Shown piece by piece: positions 10,740 to 21,746 of a DNA stretch of 64,000 bases. The notes below the pieces were generated by a model, which was not told the origin of the DNA, did not search any database, and saw only the letters and a program-made list of their open reading frames with translations. The stretch comes from Doryteuthis pealeii (lineage: Eukaryota; Mollusca; Cephalopoda; Myopsida; Loliginidae): contig CM042181.1 of assembly GCA_023376005.1 (NCBI GenBank), positions 22,261,011 to 22,325,010 of the forward strand, read 5' to 3'. How positions within the stretch are numbered: the first letter of the stretch is position 1; every line of letters starts with the position of its first letter. The position numbers were made by a program, and so were the translations under genes.

Positions 10740-11526
10740 TTTCATACTTGGTTTCACCAAGAATCCCATATTAATATGATAAAGCAAAAACAGATTCCCA
10801 TTTCCTTCCCGCAAAAACCATAACTCGAGGCAACATATTTTTTCTATTGCTTTTAAATATATTGAGCCCGAGTTTACAATGGCCAGAAGGTTTTGTTTTA
10901 CGCATTAAATATGAGAACAACAGTCCGAAATATTATTCCCCTTAAAAAGTTAAATATTCAAGGGAAATAATCAAAACATATTTTAAAGAGTTATGCCCCC
11001 TGAAAAAATTAGATTTAAAAAGATAGATATTTTTTAGTCATTTTTTTCCAGTCACGGATTATTTTCTGGACAGAATCGGAAAGTATGGCACAAGGCCATT
11101 TTATTTAATTTAGAAACAAAAAAACATGACCCCTTGTATTCCTTTCGAAAAAGAAATGTTTTTTTGAAAATTTAAAAGTTATTTTCTGAGAAAACCAAGA
11201 AAAAAAAATGTTTGTTGTGCCTTCTCTTTTAGTAGTTTTAAAAACTTTTGAGTTGATACAACAAAAAATCTTTTTTCTGATTCAATTAAACTATTTTTAT
11301 TCACTTAAAATTTTCATAGTGAATTTAAAACGTCTCGAAGGTGGCATGTTGAACATAATGTCTTTATTATGAATAAAGCTTTATTTAATCTATCTAAAAT
11401 GTACGATGGGAAATGCACAATTTTTCACAACTTATTTTCTGAGATTTTTACATATTCAAAAAATATTACTAATTGTTGGTTTTATTCGTTTACAAAGACC
11501 CACAATCTTAAGTTCAAACATTTTTT
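10740..11526. other. No gene seen
   Basis: AT-rich text with homopolymer runs and no recognised element. Confidence 0.5.
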
Positions 11527-11712
11527 TTAATTCAAAATACCCGGATTTTCACTCTGGGGACAGCAACAACTACATTCCGTGAATAAGTGTTTAACTGTCA
11601 AAGGTGTTTGACATGTTCCACATTTTGGTTGTTGTTCTTGTTTGAGTATATAGGAGTGCGTTAGTCTTGTATGACCAATGCATAATCGGGATACAATGAC
11701 TTGTTCCTTCAT
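11527..11712 (-). pseudogene. LINE RNase H C-terminal remnant
   Basis: The minus frame encodes RLCIGHTRLTHSYILK followed by CGTCQTPLTVKHLFTEC, the well-known tail of RNase H-bearing I-clade/Jockey-group LINEs (RLRIGHTRLTHxxLL ... CxxCxxxLTVxHILxEC). Sixty-one residues only; truncated. Confidence 0.7.
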
Positions 11713-11943
11713 TCAACATTGGGTATATAAACAGTGAGTGAGAGACAGACAATTAGATTGGGTGGATGAAAGGGTGGATGATTGGGTGGATGATAGATGA
11801 TGGTCTTACTTGTTACCTTCTGCTTCTACTTTTTTTCTTGTTAACTCGTCTGACCACCATGTTCGTCTCTTGTTGGGTTTCCTTCTCTTCAGAGTTTCTG
11901 CTGGGGTTGATAATCTTTTTTGTTGATTTCTTCGGGCTGTCAT

Positions 11944-12732
11944 CTCCACATTCCCCAAACATCCAGAACTCGAACCTCACCATCAGATAGAGTTTAACGT
12001 CATTCCCAGTGTTGCATAGCGCGTCGTCACTGTACTAAATTGCAATAGTTTTATCTTCGTTGTAAGGGATGACAATAACACCAAAGTTATCCTCCAGAAG
12101 TTTATTGAAATAAATTCAAGCTTCTTAACTTCGAGAGAGAGGGTCAGTTTAATCAATATATTCAGTCTTTACACTTTCGGTCCTTCAATTAAATTTCTGG
12201 GCGACAAGCTTTTTCAGTTGGTAAATATTAACGCTAGCTTTTCCGACACCAACTATACGAGGTCCCGCTCGGCCGACTACTGACTCCGATCACCTCACTC
12301 TCTCCTCGCGTGACTGCCTCCGGGACTCTGACGACTGACCTGTCTGAAGCCCTCGGTTCTTTTGTCTTCATAGCTACTCCCACGTATTTTTATCTCTTGA
12401 TCTGATAACGGGCAGTTGTTAAAACTTCTTTGTTTAATAAAACCGGGAATTCATATTTCCGTTTGTACAATATATAACACCAGGACATGTAGACCCTCAG
12501 CCACCACCTTCTAGCACCTATATGATTGATTGGAGGGGGCCTCTCCGACCGCCCGTCTAGCCCAAGAAAAGCCTAAAGTGGAATATTTCAAGTCATGGAC
12601 TGCTCAGCCACCTGGACTCTATCCTTAAGCATCACGGATCGCCAGCCACAGCCAACAGGTGGCCCCATTGGGGGAGTCTTACCCCTCTGCAGAGGTGCAG
12701 TTGGTGCATTGTAACGCCCCACCGACAGGGCA
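11944..12732 (+). repeat. R1 copy interrupted by a solo LTR
   Basis: R1 text runs from 11944 to 12009 and resumes at 12484. Bases missing between the halves are just the LTR plus one copy of its target duplication. A separate internal deletion removes part of the middle of R1 near 12515. Confidence 0.85.
12010..12478 (+). mobile_element. Solo LTR (469 bp)
   Basis: Begins TGTTGCATAG, ends TATATAACA, so TGTT/AACA terminal inverted repeats. It is flanked by the 5-bp duplication CCCAG (12005-12009 and 12479-12483), and removing it restores the R1 sequence seen in other copies. An AATAAA lies at 12434-12439, close to the 3' end as expected for an LTR in + orientation. Superfamily (Gypsy, BEL or Copia) cannot be told without internal sequence. 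Confidence 0.85.
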
Positions 12733-12816
12733 GTCTACCTTTTTCTCAAAACGTTAGAGTCTAAGTGGTGCAGCTATATAGTAGCACTGATATTATTGGT
12801 ACGTGCAACTTTTTGT

Positions 12817-13321
12817 GGTAATCTTCAACTTGTTCCTCGTAAATTCCTTCCATAAAATGAAATAGTTTTAAAGTGGGGGTTCATTTTACACTTCAACTTT
12901 TTACTCGTAAATTCCTACCATAAAATGCCCAAGCCTAATTTTATGGCAGGAATTTACAAGTAAAAAGTTGAATATTACCTTTTGTTGTTATTTCTTTTCT
13001 TTTTGGCTTTGCTACTCTATAATAAAAACGTCAGATTTTAATCATTGTTGACGAAAAAACAAAATTACGGTCATAAAAGGAGGATCCAATTTATGCCTAA
13101 ATTGTAAAACGAGCCCCCACTTTAAAACTAACCATTCTCACAAAATAAAAACTTTTAGAATATACACATTGAAGTGAATATTAAGATAAAGAAAATATAT
13201 TTAGTATTGTAAAATAACGGGTGCAAGAAAAATAAATAATTTATTGCAAAAACACGGACATAAAATGGGGGTTCAATTTATTTTATGGTAGGAATTTATG
13301 AGGAACAAGTTAAGGATTACC
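12817..13321. mobile_element. MITE family K, long copy
   Basis: Ends GGTAATCTTCAACTTGTTCC and ...ACAAGTTAAGGATTACC are inverted. Internal words TAAATTCCTACCATAAAAT, CGGGTGCAAGAAAAATAAA. A fragment recurs at 23222-23360. Confidence 0.7.
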
Positions 13322-13447
13322 GGACTTAAATTATGATATTTATTATGGGTCTGCAGTCTTGCTAAGACAGAACTATGAAACCAGTCATGTGCAGAATAGT
13401 ATTACCTGATAGGGTGTCATCTATGGGTTAAATAGAAAAAAATGTCT

Positions 13448-13688
13448 GGTAATCCTTTTATGTCTGTGTTTTTGCAATAAATGTTTTATTTTTCTTGCAC
13501 CCGTTATTTTACAATACTAAATATATTTTCTTGATTCTTTATTCTTTAACAAATAAAGAAAATATATTTAGTATTGTAAAATAACGGGTGCAAGAAAAAT
13601 AAAACATTTATTGCAAAAACACGGACATAAAATGAGGGTTCAGTTTGTTTTATGGTAGGAATTTATGAGGAAAAAGTTAAGGATTACC
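13448..13688. mobile_element. MITE family K, fold-back copy
   Basis: GGTAATCC ... GGATTACC ends. Arms of about 80 bp around 13466-13545 and 13555-13622 are inverted copies of each other (TTGCACCCGTTATTTTACAA and complement). Confidence 0.8.
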
Positions 13689-13895
13689 CTTTTTTTATTT
13701 CCTAAACAGAGGATTAATCTCAAAAGTGACTCTAAACTGCATCTACTGGTGAGGTTCCAATTCTGATGCTCTAAGGCATGTGGAGTATACCTTTATCAAA
13801 TTACTCCCAGGTCCACTCTGACCAGGACTGGGAATACTTGCTAGGGTTCCATGATTCAAGTAGTTAAAAAAATCAATTAATAAAAAAAAAACTTA

Positions 13896-14045
13896 TGCGG
13901 AGATTAGATTGGTGCGAAGTGACAAGTATGGGTCACCCAGTGAGGATGAAATTCACTACTCGGTAACAATGGATCTGTAAGTCTAGCTAAATTACCATTA
14001 CACCATCACTGGATGCCTGAATATTCCATGAAACACGGATAATTC
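13896..14045 (-). repeat. tRNA-like SINE fragment
   Basis: Minus strand reads CCAGTGATGGTGTAATGGTA (A box-like) then a B box-like stretch. Related sequences at 34150-34270, 34290-34385 and 37030-37110. 14046-14577 is AT-rich with no gene seen. Confidence 0.45.
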
Positions 14046-14577
14046 TTAGGATTATTGAATAATGGGCCTGAAATTAATTTGATTCAGTCCATTGGGGTAG
14101 AAAATTCGACTACACCCAGTTCGTAAAATTCACAAGTTTATTACACTCATTAAAGTATAGCAACATCCACGGACTTTTGGGGTTTTTTTAAACAATCTAA
14201 TTTACGATTTTTAAAATTTCTATTTGATTCTTTATTTTTTTATTTTTTTTAATTGAATGAAAAATTTTTTTAGTTTTTTGAAAATTGGATTTTTGTTTTC
14301 TATTTCTAAATTTAAAAATTAATTTTTTTTTTTTTAAATCTTAAAAACAGCAAGAAGATTGTATAGTGCTAAAATGATTGATTCTAATGGTATGTCAACT
14401 TGTCTTGGGTTATTTTATGTCCAGAGGTTAGGGAATCATGTTCATTGTACATTTATATTATTTGAGCAACTGTTTCTGTTTCACAGTAACAAGGGAGATA
14501 ATTAACATTACTGAGTCCAAACAGAGTTATCTACCTTGATCACTTAACCTGCTTTTTTTATTAGGCTTTTTATTTTA

Positions 14578-14822
14578 ATCGTTGGAGTGGCCTAAAGTCA
14601 GTATCAGCCATATACTGAGAGAGTCTATCCCCTTTTCACTAGCGCTAGACCAAGGAGATTGTTTTGGCATCGGAAGTGGAGCGCCACACCAACCATCAGC
14701 TCCTTAAATTACTGCACAAATCCCTGTGCTACTCATACGCTGAGTTGGCGAGGGTCGGTATTGAACCAGGAAACTTGTGATTCCTAGGCACATGCTCTAC
14801 CCACTGAGCTAAACTAACCGTG
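14578..14822 (-). repeat. tRNA-derived SINE family S
   Basis: On the minus strand the head reads TTTAGCTCAGTGGGTAGAGC (A box) and GGTTCAATACC (B box), followed by a body with GGAGCTGATGG and GGGGATAGACTC. Other copies: 4640-4862 (composite), 31691-31911, 43415-43630, 58310-58540; body only at 45725-45850 and 60675-60800. Confidence 0.75.
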
Positions 14823-15000
14823 ATATTAAGTATTCCTATCAAATACAAACAATTTGCATAGTTATATGGTTTCAAGTATTCCTATCTAATACAAATAATT
14901 ATATGGTTTGAATCAATTATTTCTATTAAATAATAGTCATTGTTTGCACAGTTATATGGTTTCAAGTAACTAATAATAATAATCCTAAGTAAACTATTAT

Positions 15001-15430
15001 AGTTTGGTTTGGTTTGGTTTGGTTTGGTTTTACGGCATATCAACCTCAGTGGGGTCATTTAATGCTGATAAAGTTTTGAAATAAATCAATTCTTAATGGA
15101 TAATACAATTTTTTTATAAATACATTTTTCTATTTAACCCATAGATGGGATCCTAACAGGTACTACCACTCCGGGTCAGAGTGGACCTGCAAGCAATGGT
15201 GATGAATGGGTGCTCCACATTCCCCAGACCTCCAAAACTGGAACCTCACCATCAGAGAGTTTAACGTCATTCCCAGGACATGTAGACCCTCAGTCACTGC
15301 CTTCTAGCAACCATATGATAAGGGCAATAGGGTTGGGGCAATCATATAGGTGCTAGGACTTGACAGACCAGCTGACTGATCGGAGTGGGCCTCTCCAACC
15401 GCCCGTTTAGCCAAGACAGGGCCAAAGTGA
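15001..15430 (+). repeat. R1 copy, 3' truncated
   Basis: Starts with five GGTTT repeats, then matches R1 to about the CGCCCGT position. A (TG)n tract follows at about 15528-15565. Confidence 0.8.
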
Positions 15431-15639
15431 AACAATTATAGCTTCAAGTAACTATTCTTAATACAAATAATTCGCACATAGATTATATGGTTTCCCTTTG
15501 TTTTATTAACCTTTGTCCTTTCCTTTTGTGTGTGTGTGTGTGTCTGTGTGTTTGTGTGTGTGTATGTCATTGTAAACTCATCAACAGTTTTCGTTTAGTC
15601 TGCTTCATTCTTGTGTAACATAACCACCATAACTTGGTC

Positions 15640-15900
15640 TCTTTTGTTTCGATTTTAAGTTTTTAAGGGCCATCATTGGTCACAGTTGATTCTCGGTAAA
15701 GGGTCCTCTGATTTGAATCCTTTAGGTAATCCTCTCAGGTAGAGATTCCTAGGTTCCTTCGTCGATGGTTGCGAGTAGACCGAGAAAGAATCAGCGCTTA
15801 AGTTATATATCAGCCACAGTATGGCCAGCGATTGGCTAAGAAACAGACCACATGATCTTGCCTAGTCTATAAGATTAGGCAGGGAACTAGCACACACCTT
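15640..15900. other. Unclassified LTR-like segment, copy 2
   Basis: Counterpart of 7430-7770: GATTGGCTAAG, AGTCTATAAG and AGCACACACCTTAT in the same order. Function and class unknown. 15900-16089 shows a GTAAAAAATCCAACA repeat and a CA/TA run only. Confidence 0.3.
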
Positions 15901-16089
15901 ATATAAGTAAAAAATCCAACACACACCCTTTTTTATCAGTTGGCTAGTCTTTAAGTATAGGCAGAGAAATATCTGGAAAAATCCAACAGATCTAATTATG
16001 TAAAAGCTAAAATACATAAAATAGATACAACTCAAAACCAAGTGCAGGCTTTGCACACACACACACACATCTATATATATATATGAGAG

Positions 16090-16532
16090 TTTCATAATTT
16101 GCTTGAAGCATTGTGTATGTATTGGTTAGGAGTTGATTTAGAAGGCTATCACAATGCAGTTTGGAATAAATAAAAAAATAATAATACGGTAACAATGGTG
16201 TTGTGTGTTGACCTGTATTTTTTATTATTTCTTGAATTTTCGAGGTAATACCTCTTTATCAAAAGAATTGAACTGAAGCAGTCCAGCTATGGCATTTCTT
16301 CCCAAATGAATTTTTTTTTTTTTTAATTCATTTGGGAAGAAATGCCATAGCTGGACTGCTTCAGTTCAATTCTTTGATAAAGTATTACCTCAAAATTCAA
16401 GAAATAATAAAAAATACAGGTAACACACAACACCATTGTTACCTTATTATTATTTTTTATTTACACCTGCATTGTGATAGCCTTCTAAATCAACCTCCTA
16501 ACCAATATATACACTATGCTTCAAGCAAATTA
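16090..16532. repeat. Large palindrome, fold-back family F
   Basis: Two arms of about 210 bp mirror each other around an A/T spacer at about 16309-16325 (CATTTGGGAAGAAATGCCAT and complement). Single arms occur at 405-680 and 46370-46560. Confidence 0.9.
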
Positions 16533-16541
16533 TAAAACTCT

Positions 16542-16598
<57 letters not shown>

Positions 16599-16623
16599 AG
16601 AGTTTTATAATTTGCTTGAAGCA
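16515..16623. repeat. Palindrome around a (TA)n run
   Basis: GCTTCAAGCAAATTATAAAA before and its complement after the AT tract at 16541-16597. This extends palindrome F and shares its outer word. Confidence 0.9.
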
Positions 16624-16724
16624 TAGTGTGTGTGTGTGAATAGAGAATGAATGAGAAAAGTATTGGTATATAAAGGTGCTCAATGCTGAAATAGCAGAGC
16701 AGTTTTACAATCAAATATTATATA

Positions 16725-16930
16725 TTATAGATTTAATATCTCGTTACTTTCATGCTTACTGCAATCATCAGATGAGACAGTCAAAAGGTTGAGATTTAAA
16801 TAAAAACAAAAAACTATGGTTTGTTTAGCGTTCATATAAAACGATGCTTTGCTTTTAAAAATCTCAACCTTTTGACAGTCTCGTCTGATGATTGCAGTAA
16901 GCATGAAACTAATGGTAACAAGATATTAAT
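16725..16930. repeat. Palindrome with about 48-bp arms
   Basis: TTCATGCTTACTGCAATCAT ... and its complement near 16887-16906 enclose a spacer containing AACGATGC. Third palindrome in a row. Confidence 0.85.
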
Positions 16931-16965
16931 ATCCATTATATAATATATTATTTGATTATATATAT

Positions 16966-17539
16966 GGGCAATTCCATGTCAAATCATCAGGAAAAAAAAA
17001 AATTATCACCCACCCCTTCAATTTTTCTGAAAGTTTGTACAGGTGTAGATTAGGTTAAAGTTAGACAATCCCCCAAATTGAGCTTCCAATTCAAAATATT
17101 CGCTGAGTTATGTTGATTTTAAACTCAAAAAATCTGAGGGGCAGCATGAAAAATGGCAACATTTTGTAATCTATTTTTGTCTATAAAATGTGTTCTAGAG
17201 CTTCCCTACTCCTAAAAATTAGTTTATAGAAGCTTTTAGGTCTGGGGAATCAAAATATGTTATCAAAATAGGCATAAAGTTAACCTTTTTCACATTAATG
17301 ATTTCTTATTTTTTCAATGTTTTTGGATTCCTCAGGCCTAAAAGCTTCTATAAACCATTTTTCACGCCGCCCCTCAAATTTTTCGAGTTTAAAATTAACA
17401 TAACTCGGCGAATTTTTCGAATTGGAAGCTCAAATTTGGGGGATTGTTTAACTTTAACCTACTCTACACCTGTACAAAATTTCAGAAAAATTGAAGGGGG
17501 TGGGTGACATGGCCTGGATGATATGACATGGAATTACCC
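16966..17539. mobile_element. Fold-back element with GGGTAATTCCATGTC-like ends, copy 1
   Basis: Left end GGGCAATTCCATGTCA, right end TGACATGGAATTACCC, each inside a TA repeat. Arms of about 200 bp (words ACCCACCCCTTCAATTTTTC, TGAGCTTCCAATTC) are inverted. A second, truncated copy is at 30143-30640. Confidence 0.8.
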
Positions 17540-17699
17540 ATATATATATATATATATATATATAGTTATGCAGCATTTCTTCTTTCAAACATATTTCGTT
17601 GAACTGTGCAGCCATTTTGTGTCTGCAAATTTTGTTCATTGTCCTTTCAAATAGCCGAATAGATGTAAGGATATCAGGCTGAAATTGGCTGATGTATTT

Positions 17700-18040
17700 G
17701 TCATAGCTTATTAGCTATTAAAGATGTCTGCAAGAATGATCTCAGGTGCTTTGGCATTGCCCCCTCCAGTTGGGAAAATTTGGCTCAGGACCGCCCTCGG
17801 TGGTGGCAGAATCTCCATAGAGGACTGTACATGTCAGAAGTCACCCTTACACAACACCATGAAGCTAAGAGGTCTAGAAGAAAGCAGCGGCAACAAAGCA
17901 CCGGCACATCGACATCTTCAGGGACAGCCTTCAAATGCGACATCTGTGGTCGAGAATGTTTTTCAAATATCAGACTTCACAGTCACAGGAGGCGCTGCAA
18001 CTTCAGGGGCACAAAAACGAAATTATCGTCTTCCAAGACT
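17700..18040 (+). pseudogene. LINE C-terminal zinc-finger tail, copy 1
   Basis: The frame starting near 17780 reads AQDRPRWWQNLHRGL, then an Arg/Lys-rich linker and TAFKCDICGRECFSNIRLHS ending in a CX2CX12HX3-4H/C finger. Many animal LINEs end with this arrangement (AADRxxWRxxxxxG ... FxCxxCGRxCxSRIGLxSHxRRC). No reverse transcriptase precedes it. Copy 2 at 23632-24030 is about 90% identical. Confidence 0.7.
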
Positions 18041-19013
18041 GAAAAAAATCTCCCAAGTACTTTCTGCCCCATCCTATTTAATAGGAATAATTTTCACAAC
18101 AGATCTATTTAACCCAGAGATCGGATTCAACGACACCTCCCCAACAACCCCCCCCCAAAAAACCCAAATGAATCAAGACACAAAGACATGGAAAATGGCA
18201 CAAATTGAAATGATAGGCATTTTTTTTTTATTTTATTTGCAGAAACCAGAAAGCTTGAGGCAAGTTGTGACAAGATGCAGAGAAAACCAGTTCATTTTAG
18301 GGGTGGGGGTGGGGGTAGATGGGAAGGGGGCAACGTGGGGTGGGGGGTGGGATCAAAATTTAGGGGGGTGGGGTAAGAGGAGATGGGGGCCTGGGAGTGT
18401 GTGGTTGTTGTTGTTGTTGTTGTTGTTGTGGGTGGTGGGTGGTCAGGGGTTGAGTGGGGTGGGGAGATTTTTGTAACACTTTTTTTCCACACACAAAAAA
18501 AATAAAAAAATAAAAAAATTAATAATAATGTTCAGGACAAAGCTGAGACCAAGACAAAAAATTTGAAACAATTTGTAGATTTTTTTTCTTTCTTTTTTCT
18601 TCTTTTTGTTCGATAAAATCACTTTCCTTTTTTTGTTTGTTGTTTTTTTTGGGGGTTTTTTTACACAGCATTATTTTTTTTTTTACTTTTTGTTTATTAT
18701 ATATTTTATTTCATTGTTTTTTTTTTTTTTTATTTTGGTTTCATCCAATGCCTCCTGTTGACTCTTCATGTTTTCATTTTGAGAATTGTTTTTTTAATTT
18801 CTTGTATTTCTTTCTTTTTGCCTCGATCAGAGATGGGGGTGGGGGAAGGGCTTTTAAAAAAAAAAAAAAAACACACACACACACAGAGAAAGGAACTGAT
18901 TCCCAGCCATTTCCACAGAATAAAAATCCTTTCAGTTTATTCATTTATTTTATAATTGTCTTTGATTTTTGTTTTCTTTTTCAAGAGAAGGAAGAAAGAG
19001 AATCGGATCTTTG

Positions 19014-19048
<35 letters not shown>

Positions 19049-19078
19049 AAATTTTTAAAAATCCCAAAAAGAATTTCC
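18041..19078. other. Low-complexity stretch
   Basis: G-rich run (18300-18470) including (TTG)n at about 18409-18429, poly-T runs and a 32-base poly-A at about 19014-19045. No gene seen. Confidence 0.7.
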
Positions 19079-19260
19079 GGTTATTTCCTCTAAGTCTAAC
19101 ATGATCAAAGGGGAACCACTCTTGACTGATAAATTATTTATTTATTGATCTACTAGGAAAAAAGAAGTTAGGGTTAGGGTTTAGGGTGAATTTAATGGGA
19201 AAATAAATAATTTATCAGTCAAGAGTGGTTCCCCTTTGATCATGTGAGACTTAGAGGAAA
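19079..19260. mobile_element. Palindromic MITE family M, copy 2
   Basis: Arms GGTTATTTCCTCTAAGTC and complement, CTTGACTGATAAATTATTTA and complement, with telomere-like TTAGGGTTAGGGTTTAGGG in the centre. Confidence 0.8.
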
Positions 19261-19359
19261 CAAACGCATTTTCTTTTTTTAAAGAATTTTTGTCCTTTGA
19301 GAAAAAAAAAAAGAAACGATTCCGATATAACATTTGATTCCAGAAGGTTTAGCAAAGAC

Positions 19360-19431
19360 CTCCGGAAAATTCTCACACCAGTCACCCATCTAAGTACTGA
19401 ACAGGCTTATCACTGCTTAACTTTGGTGATC
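19360..19431 (-). ncRNA. 5S rRNA-like sequence (5S-derived SINE or pseudogene)
   Basis: On the minus strand the text AGTTAAGCAGTGATAAGCCT, then AGTACTTAGATGGGTGAC, parallels metazoan 5S rRNA (AGCTAAGCAGGGTCGGGCCT ... AGTACTTGGATGGGAGACC), which is the polymerase III internal control region. The 5' third of 5S is not recognisable, so it is not a functional 5S gene. A T run on the minus strand about 50 bp downstream (19303-19311) could terminate polymerase III. Downstream on the + side (19440-19620) lies GC-richer unclassified text that may be the body of the same element. Confidence 0.6.
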
Positions 19432-20040
19432 TTATTTACAAGGCTTTATTTAGTCCAGCATACAGGTTGCTTAAGAGTAGTTGCTGTTCCTAAGGGGTCA
19501 CCCCTACCCGAGAAGGCTTTTTTGGTGAGAAGGGGTCACACACCTAACCGATCAAGACCTTTGTTGGGGGGATCTTCTAACGGCAACCACGTTACCCGGC
19601 GGCCATTAAACAAAATCGGAATATTTTAGATATTTTCATTTGCAAATATTTTCTCATCGAACTGAAATCGGTTAAGTTTTTATGCAATGATAACAAACAA
19701 AAAAAAAGTTTTGAAAAATAAGAAAAAAGGGAATTATTTTTCTTTCTTTTTTTTCATTTCTCTATCATTTGTTTTTAATTTTTTGAATTTTCAATTAAAA
19801 TTGTTAATGGCACTGAATTTGGGGGGTCACGAACACAACAAACGTGACACAGTGGGAAACTCTAATAATAATAATAATAATAAAACTTTTTTGCTCTAAA
19901 AATAAAAATGAAATAAAAAAATTTTCTTTGTCAATTTAGGAAGAAAAAAAAAATTTTTTTCCCTTTAATTTATTTATTTATTTAATTTTTTGGTGAGAAA
20001 GATTTCCAAACTGAATTGGATTTCTAATCGAATTTTACAG

Positions 20041-20530
20041 GGGGGAGGAGGAGGGTGGTGTCAGGGTTCAATTGTGAATGGATGGCAAGAAGAGAGAGGG
20101 GGAGAGAGAGAGGGGGGGAGAGAGAGAGAGAGAAAAGGGAGGAGAAATGAAGAAAGAGAATGAGAGATGAGAGAGAGAGAGAGAAGTGAAAGAAGAAAAG
20201 GGAAGAGATGGGTGAGAGGGAGAGTAGAGAAAAAAGAGAGGGGGAAAGGGAGAGGAAGAGTAGAAAAAAGAAAGAGGTGAAAAGAGGTTGGGTAAGAGTA
20301 GAGAAGAAAGAGGGAGGTGAAAAGGGGGAAAGGAAGAGTAGAGAAAAGAAAGAGGGAGATGTGAAAAGGGGAGAGGAAGAGTACAAAAAAAGAGGAAGGT
20401 GAAAAGTGGTTGGAGAGAGTAAGAGAAGAAGAGAGAGGAGAGGAAGAGTAGAGAAAAAGAAAGAGGTGGAGGTTAAAATGGGGGGGAAGGAAGAGTAGAG
20501 AGAAAAGAGGGAGAAGGAAAGAAAGAGAAT
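20041..20530. repeat. Purine-only tract (GA-rich, about 490 bp)
   Basis: Almost no pyrimidines on the + strand. Long minus frames (Ser/Leu/Phe-rich) are by-products. Confidence 0.95.
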
Positions 20531-21421
20531 TAACAACAACAACAAAAAAACAAAACAAAAACAAAGTAAAGGAGGAAGAAAAGAATTTTAAGCATTTTTC
20601 TTCTTTTGAACAGCAACATTTGAAGAAGTCTCCTCGTTCCTTCGAGAATCTTCTTTTTTTTAAATTTCTGTGGGGGGTGGGGGTTTAGGTAGAGATTAAT
20701 TTGGATAGGGGGGGAGAGGACTGGGATAGGGGGGGGGGTAAAGATATATCCTCTGTCCTATCATGAATGCCTTCTCTCTCAGAATCATTAATTAGTTTGT
20801 TTTTTTTTTACTTTTTTCCTCGTTAACATATTTCATGTTTTGTTTTTTTTTTTTAATTTTTTTCATTCATTTTTGATTAACAAAATCCTGCTCACAGCAA
20901 TGGCTTTTTTTTTTCTTTCTTTTTTAAATTTTAAAATTTTATCTTTAAGCCAGCAGGAATCAGGGGTCACATTAATACCCACAGATTTTTTTTTCATGGC
21001 TGTTAAACAACCAAAAAAAGATTATTTGCTTTTCAAGCAAACAAAATCCTTCCCAAATTTATTTTTGGCCAGGGATGATGGGAAAAAAAGATGGGGGTTT
21101 GGGGAAAGAAGAGGGGGAGGTAGACATTTTTTTGTGTGTTTGTTCCTCACTGCCAATATCCATTTCATTTCTTGTTTTGTTTCAACAGCACTACCCATGT
21201 CCCTCGACACCTTAACCCACAGCAAGAAACGTTTCCTGCTTCCCAATTTAAAAGCAATAGAAAAAAAAAATTAGAAAAAAAAAATATGGAGAAATGTTTG
21301 TTTCTTTCTTTTGTTTCTTTCTTTCTTTGTCTCTTTTTAAATAATAAAAAGAGATAGACAGATAGATAAACAGGCGGGCTAAATGTTTTTTCTTTCTTTC
21401 TTTTTTCTTTTTTTTGTCTGT
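20531..21421 (-). other. Possible 3' UTR or downstream flank of the NCK gene
   Basis: Directly 3' of the NCK stop codon. Contains one minus-strand AATAAA (TTTATT at 21058-21063 on +). T- and G-rich homopolymers; no other gene seen. Confidence 0.35.
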
Positions 21422-21628
21422 TCAAAAATCTGAAGGGTAATTGAAAGGTTTGACGAGATAAAGTTTTTCGGCCTCTTGCTTGTAAATTGGATGTTTCTTG
21501 TAATGTTCGATCATGTCGTCGAGTGAAGAGAAACTTTGTTGTCCGATTTGAAATACTCCATCGTTCACTTGGACTCGAAAGTGTTTGTTACGATCGGCAG
21601 CTTTCAATACAACTGTGTAATGTCCGAG
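21422..21628 (-). CDS. NCK/Dreadlocks SH2-SH3 adaptor, last coding exon
   Basis: NCK proteins link phosphotyrosine receptors to actin regulators through three SH3 domains and a C-terminal SH2 domain. This exon encodes the last half of the SH2 domain: LGHYTVVLKAADRNKHFRV (central strands), then IGQQSFSSLDDMIEHYKK (strand and second helix) and EAEKLYLVKPF, ending NYPSDF and TGA at 21422-21424. Human NCK1 has NKHFKV, IGQRKFSTMEELVEHYKK and GEKLYLVKHLS at the same places, so alignment is nearly gap-free. The exon starts in phase 0 after a pyrimidine tract and AG (CT at 21629-21630 on +). It is intact. The SH3 and first SH2-half exons were not found on the minus strand up to 64 kb; long introns are likely. 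Confidence 0.88.
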   Translation of the reverse strand, partial: LGHYTVVLKAADRNKHFRVQVNDGVFQIGQQSFSSLDDMIEHYKKHPIYKQEAEKLYLVKPFNYPSDF

Positions 21629-21746
21629 CTGAAACGGAAAAAGAAAAGAAAAAGTTAATTCAGAGTTGTCTCCCTTATATCAAGTTTACAAGAGTTATGT
21701 CCCTTGTTCTTTACAAGATAATTTGGTTATTTCATAGTTGAGTAAA

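Noticed and set aside
10517..10774. 85-codon frame inside R1
   Set aside because: Other R1 copies do not keep this frame open, so it is not a conserved protein.
17724..18476. 250-codon + frame
   Set aside because: It runs in a different frame from the recognisable zinc-finger LINE tail and then through G-rich low complexity; the 17780 frame is the meaningful one.
20024..20564. Long minus frames rich in Ser, Leu, Phe, Pro
   Set aside because: Translation of a purine/pyrimidine tract without conserved motifs. The same holds for 32483-33091 and 35981-36578.
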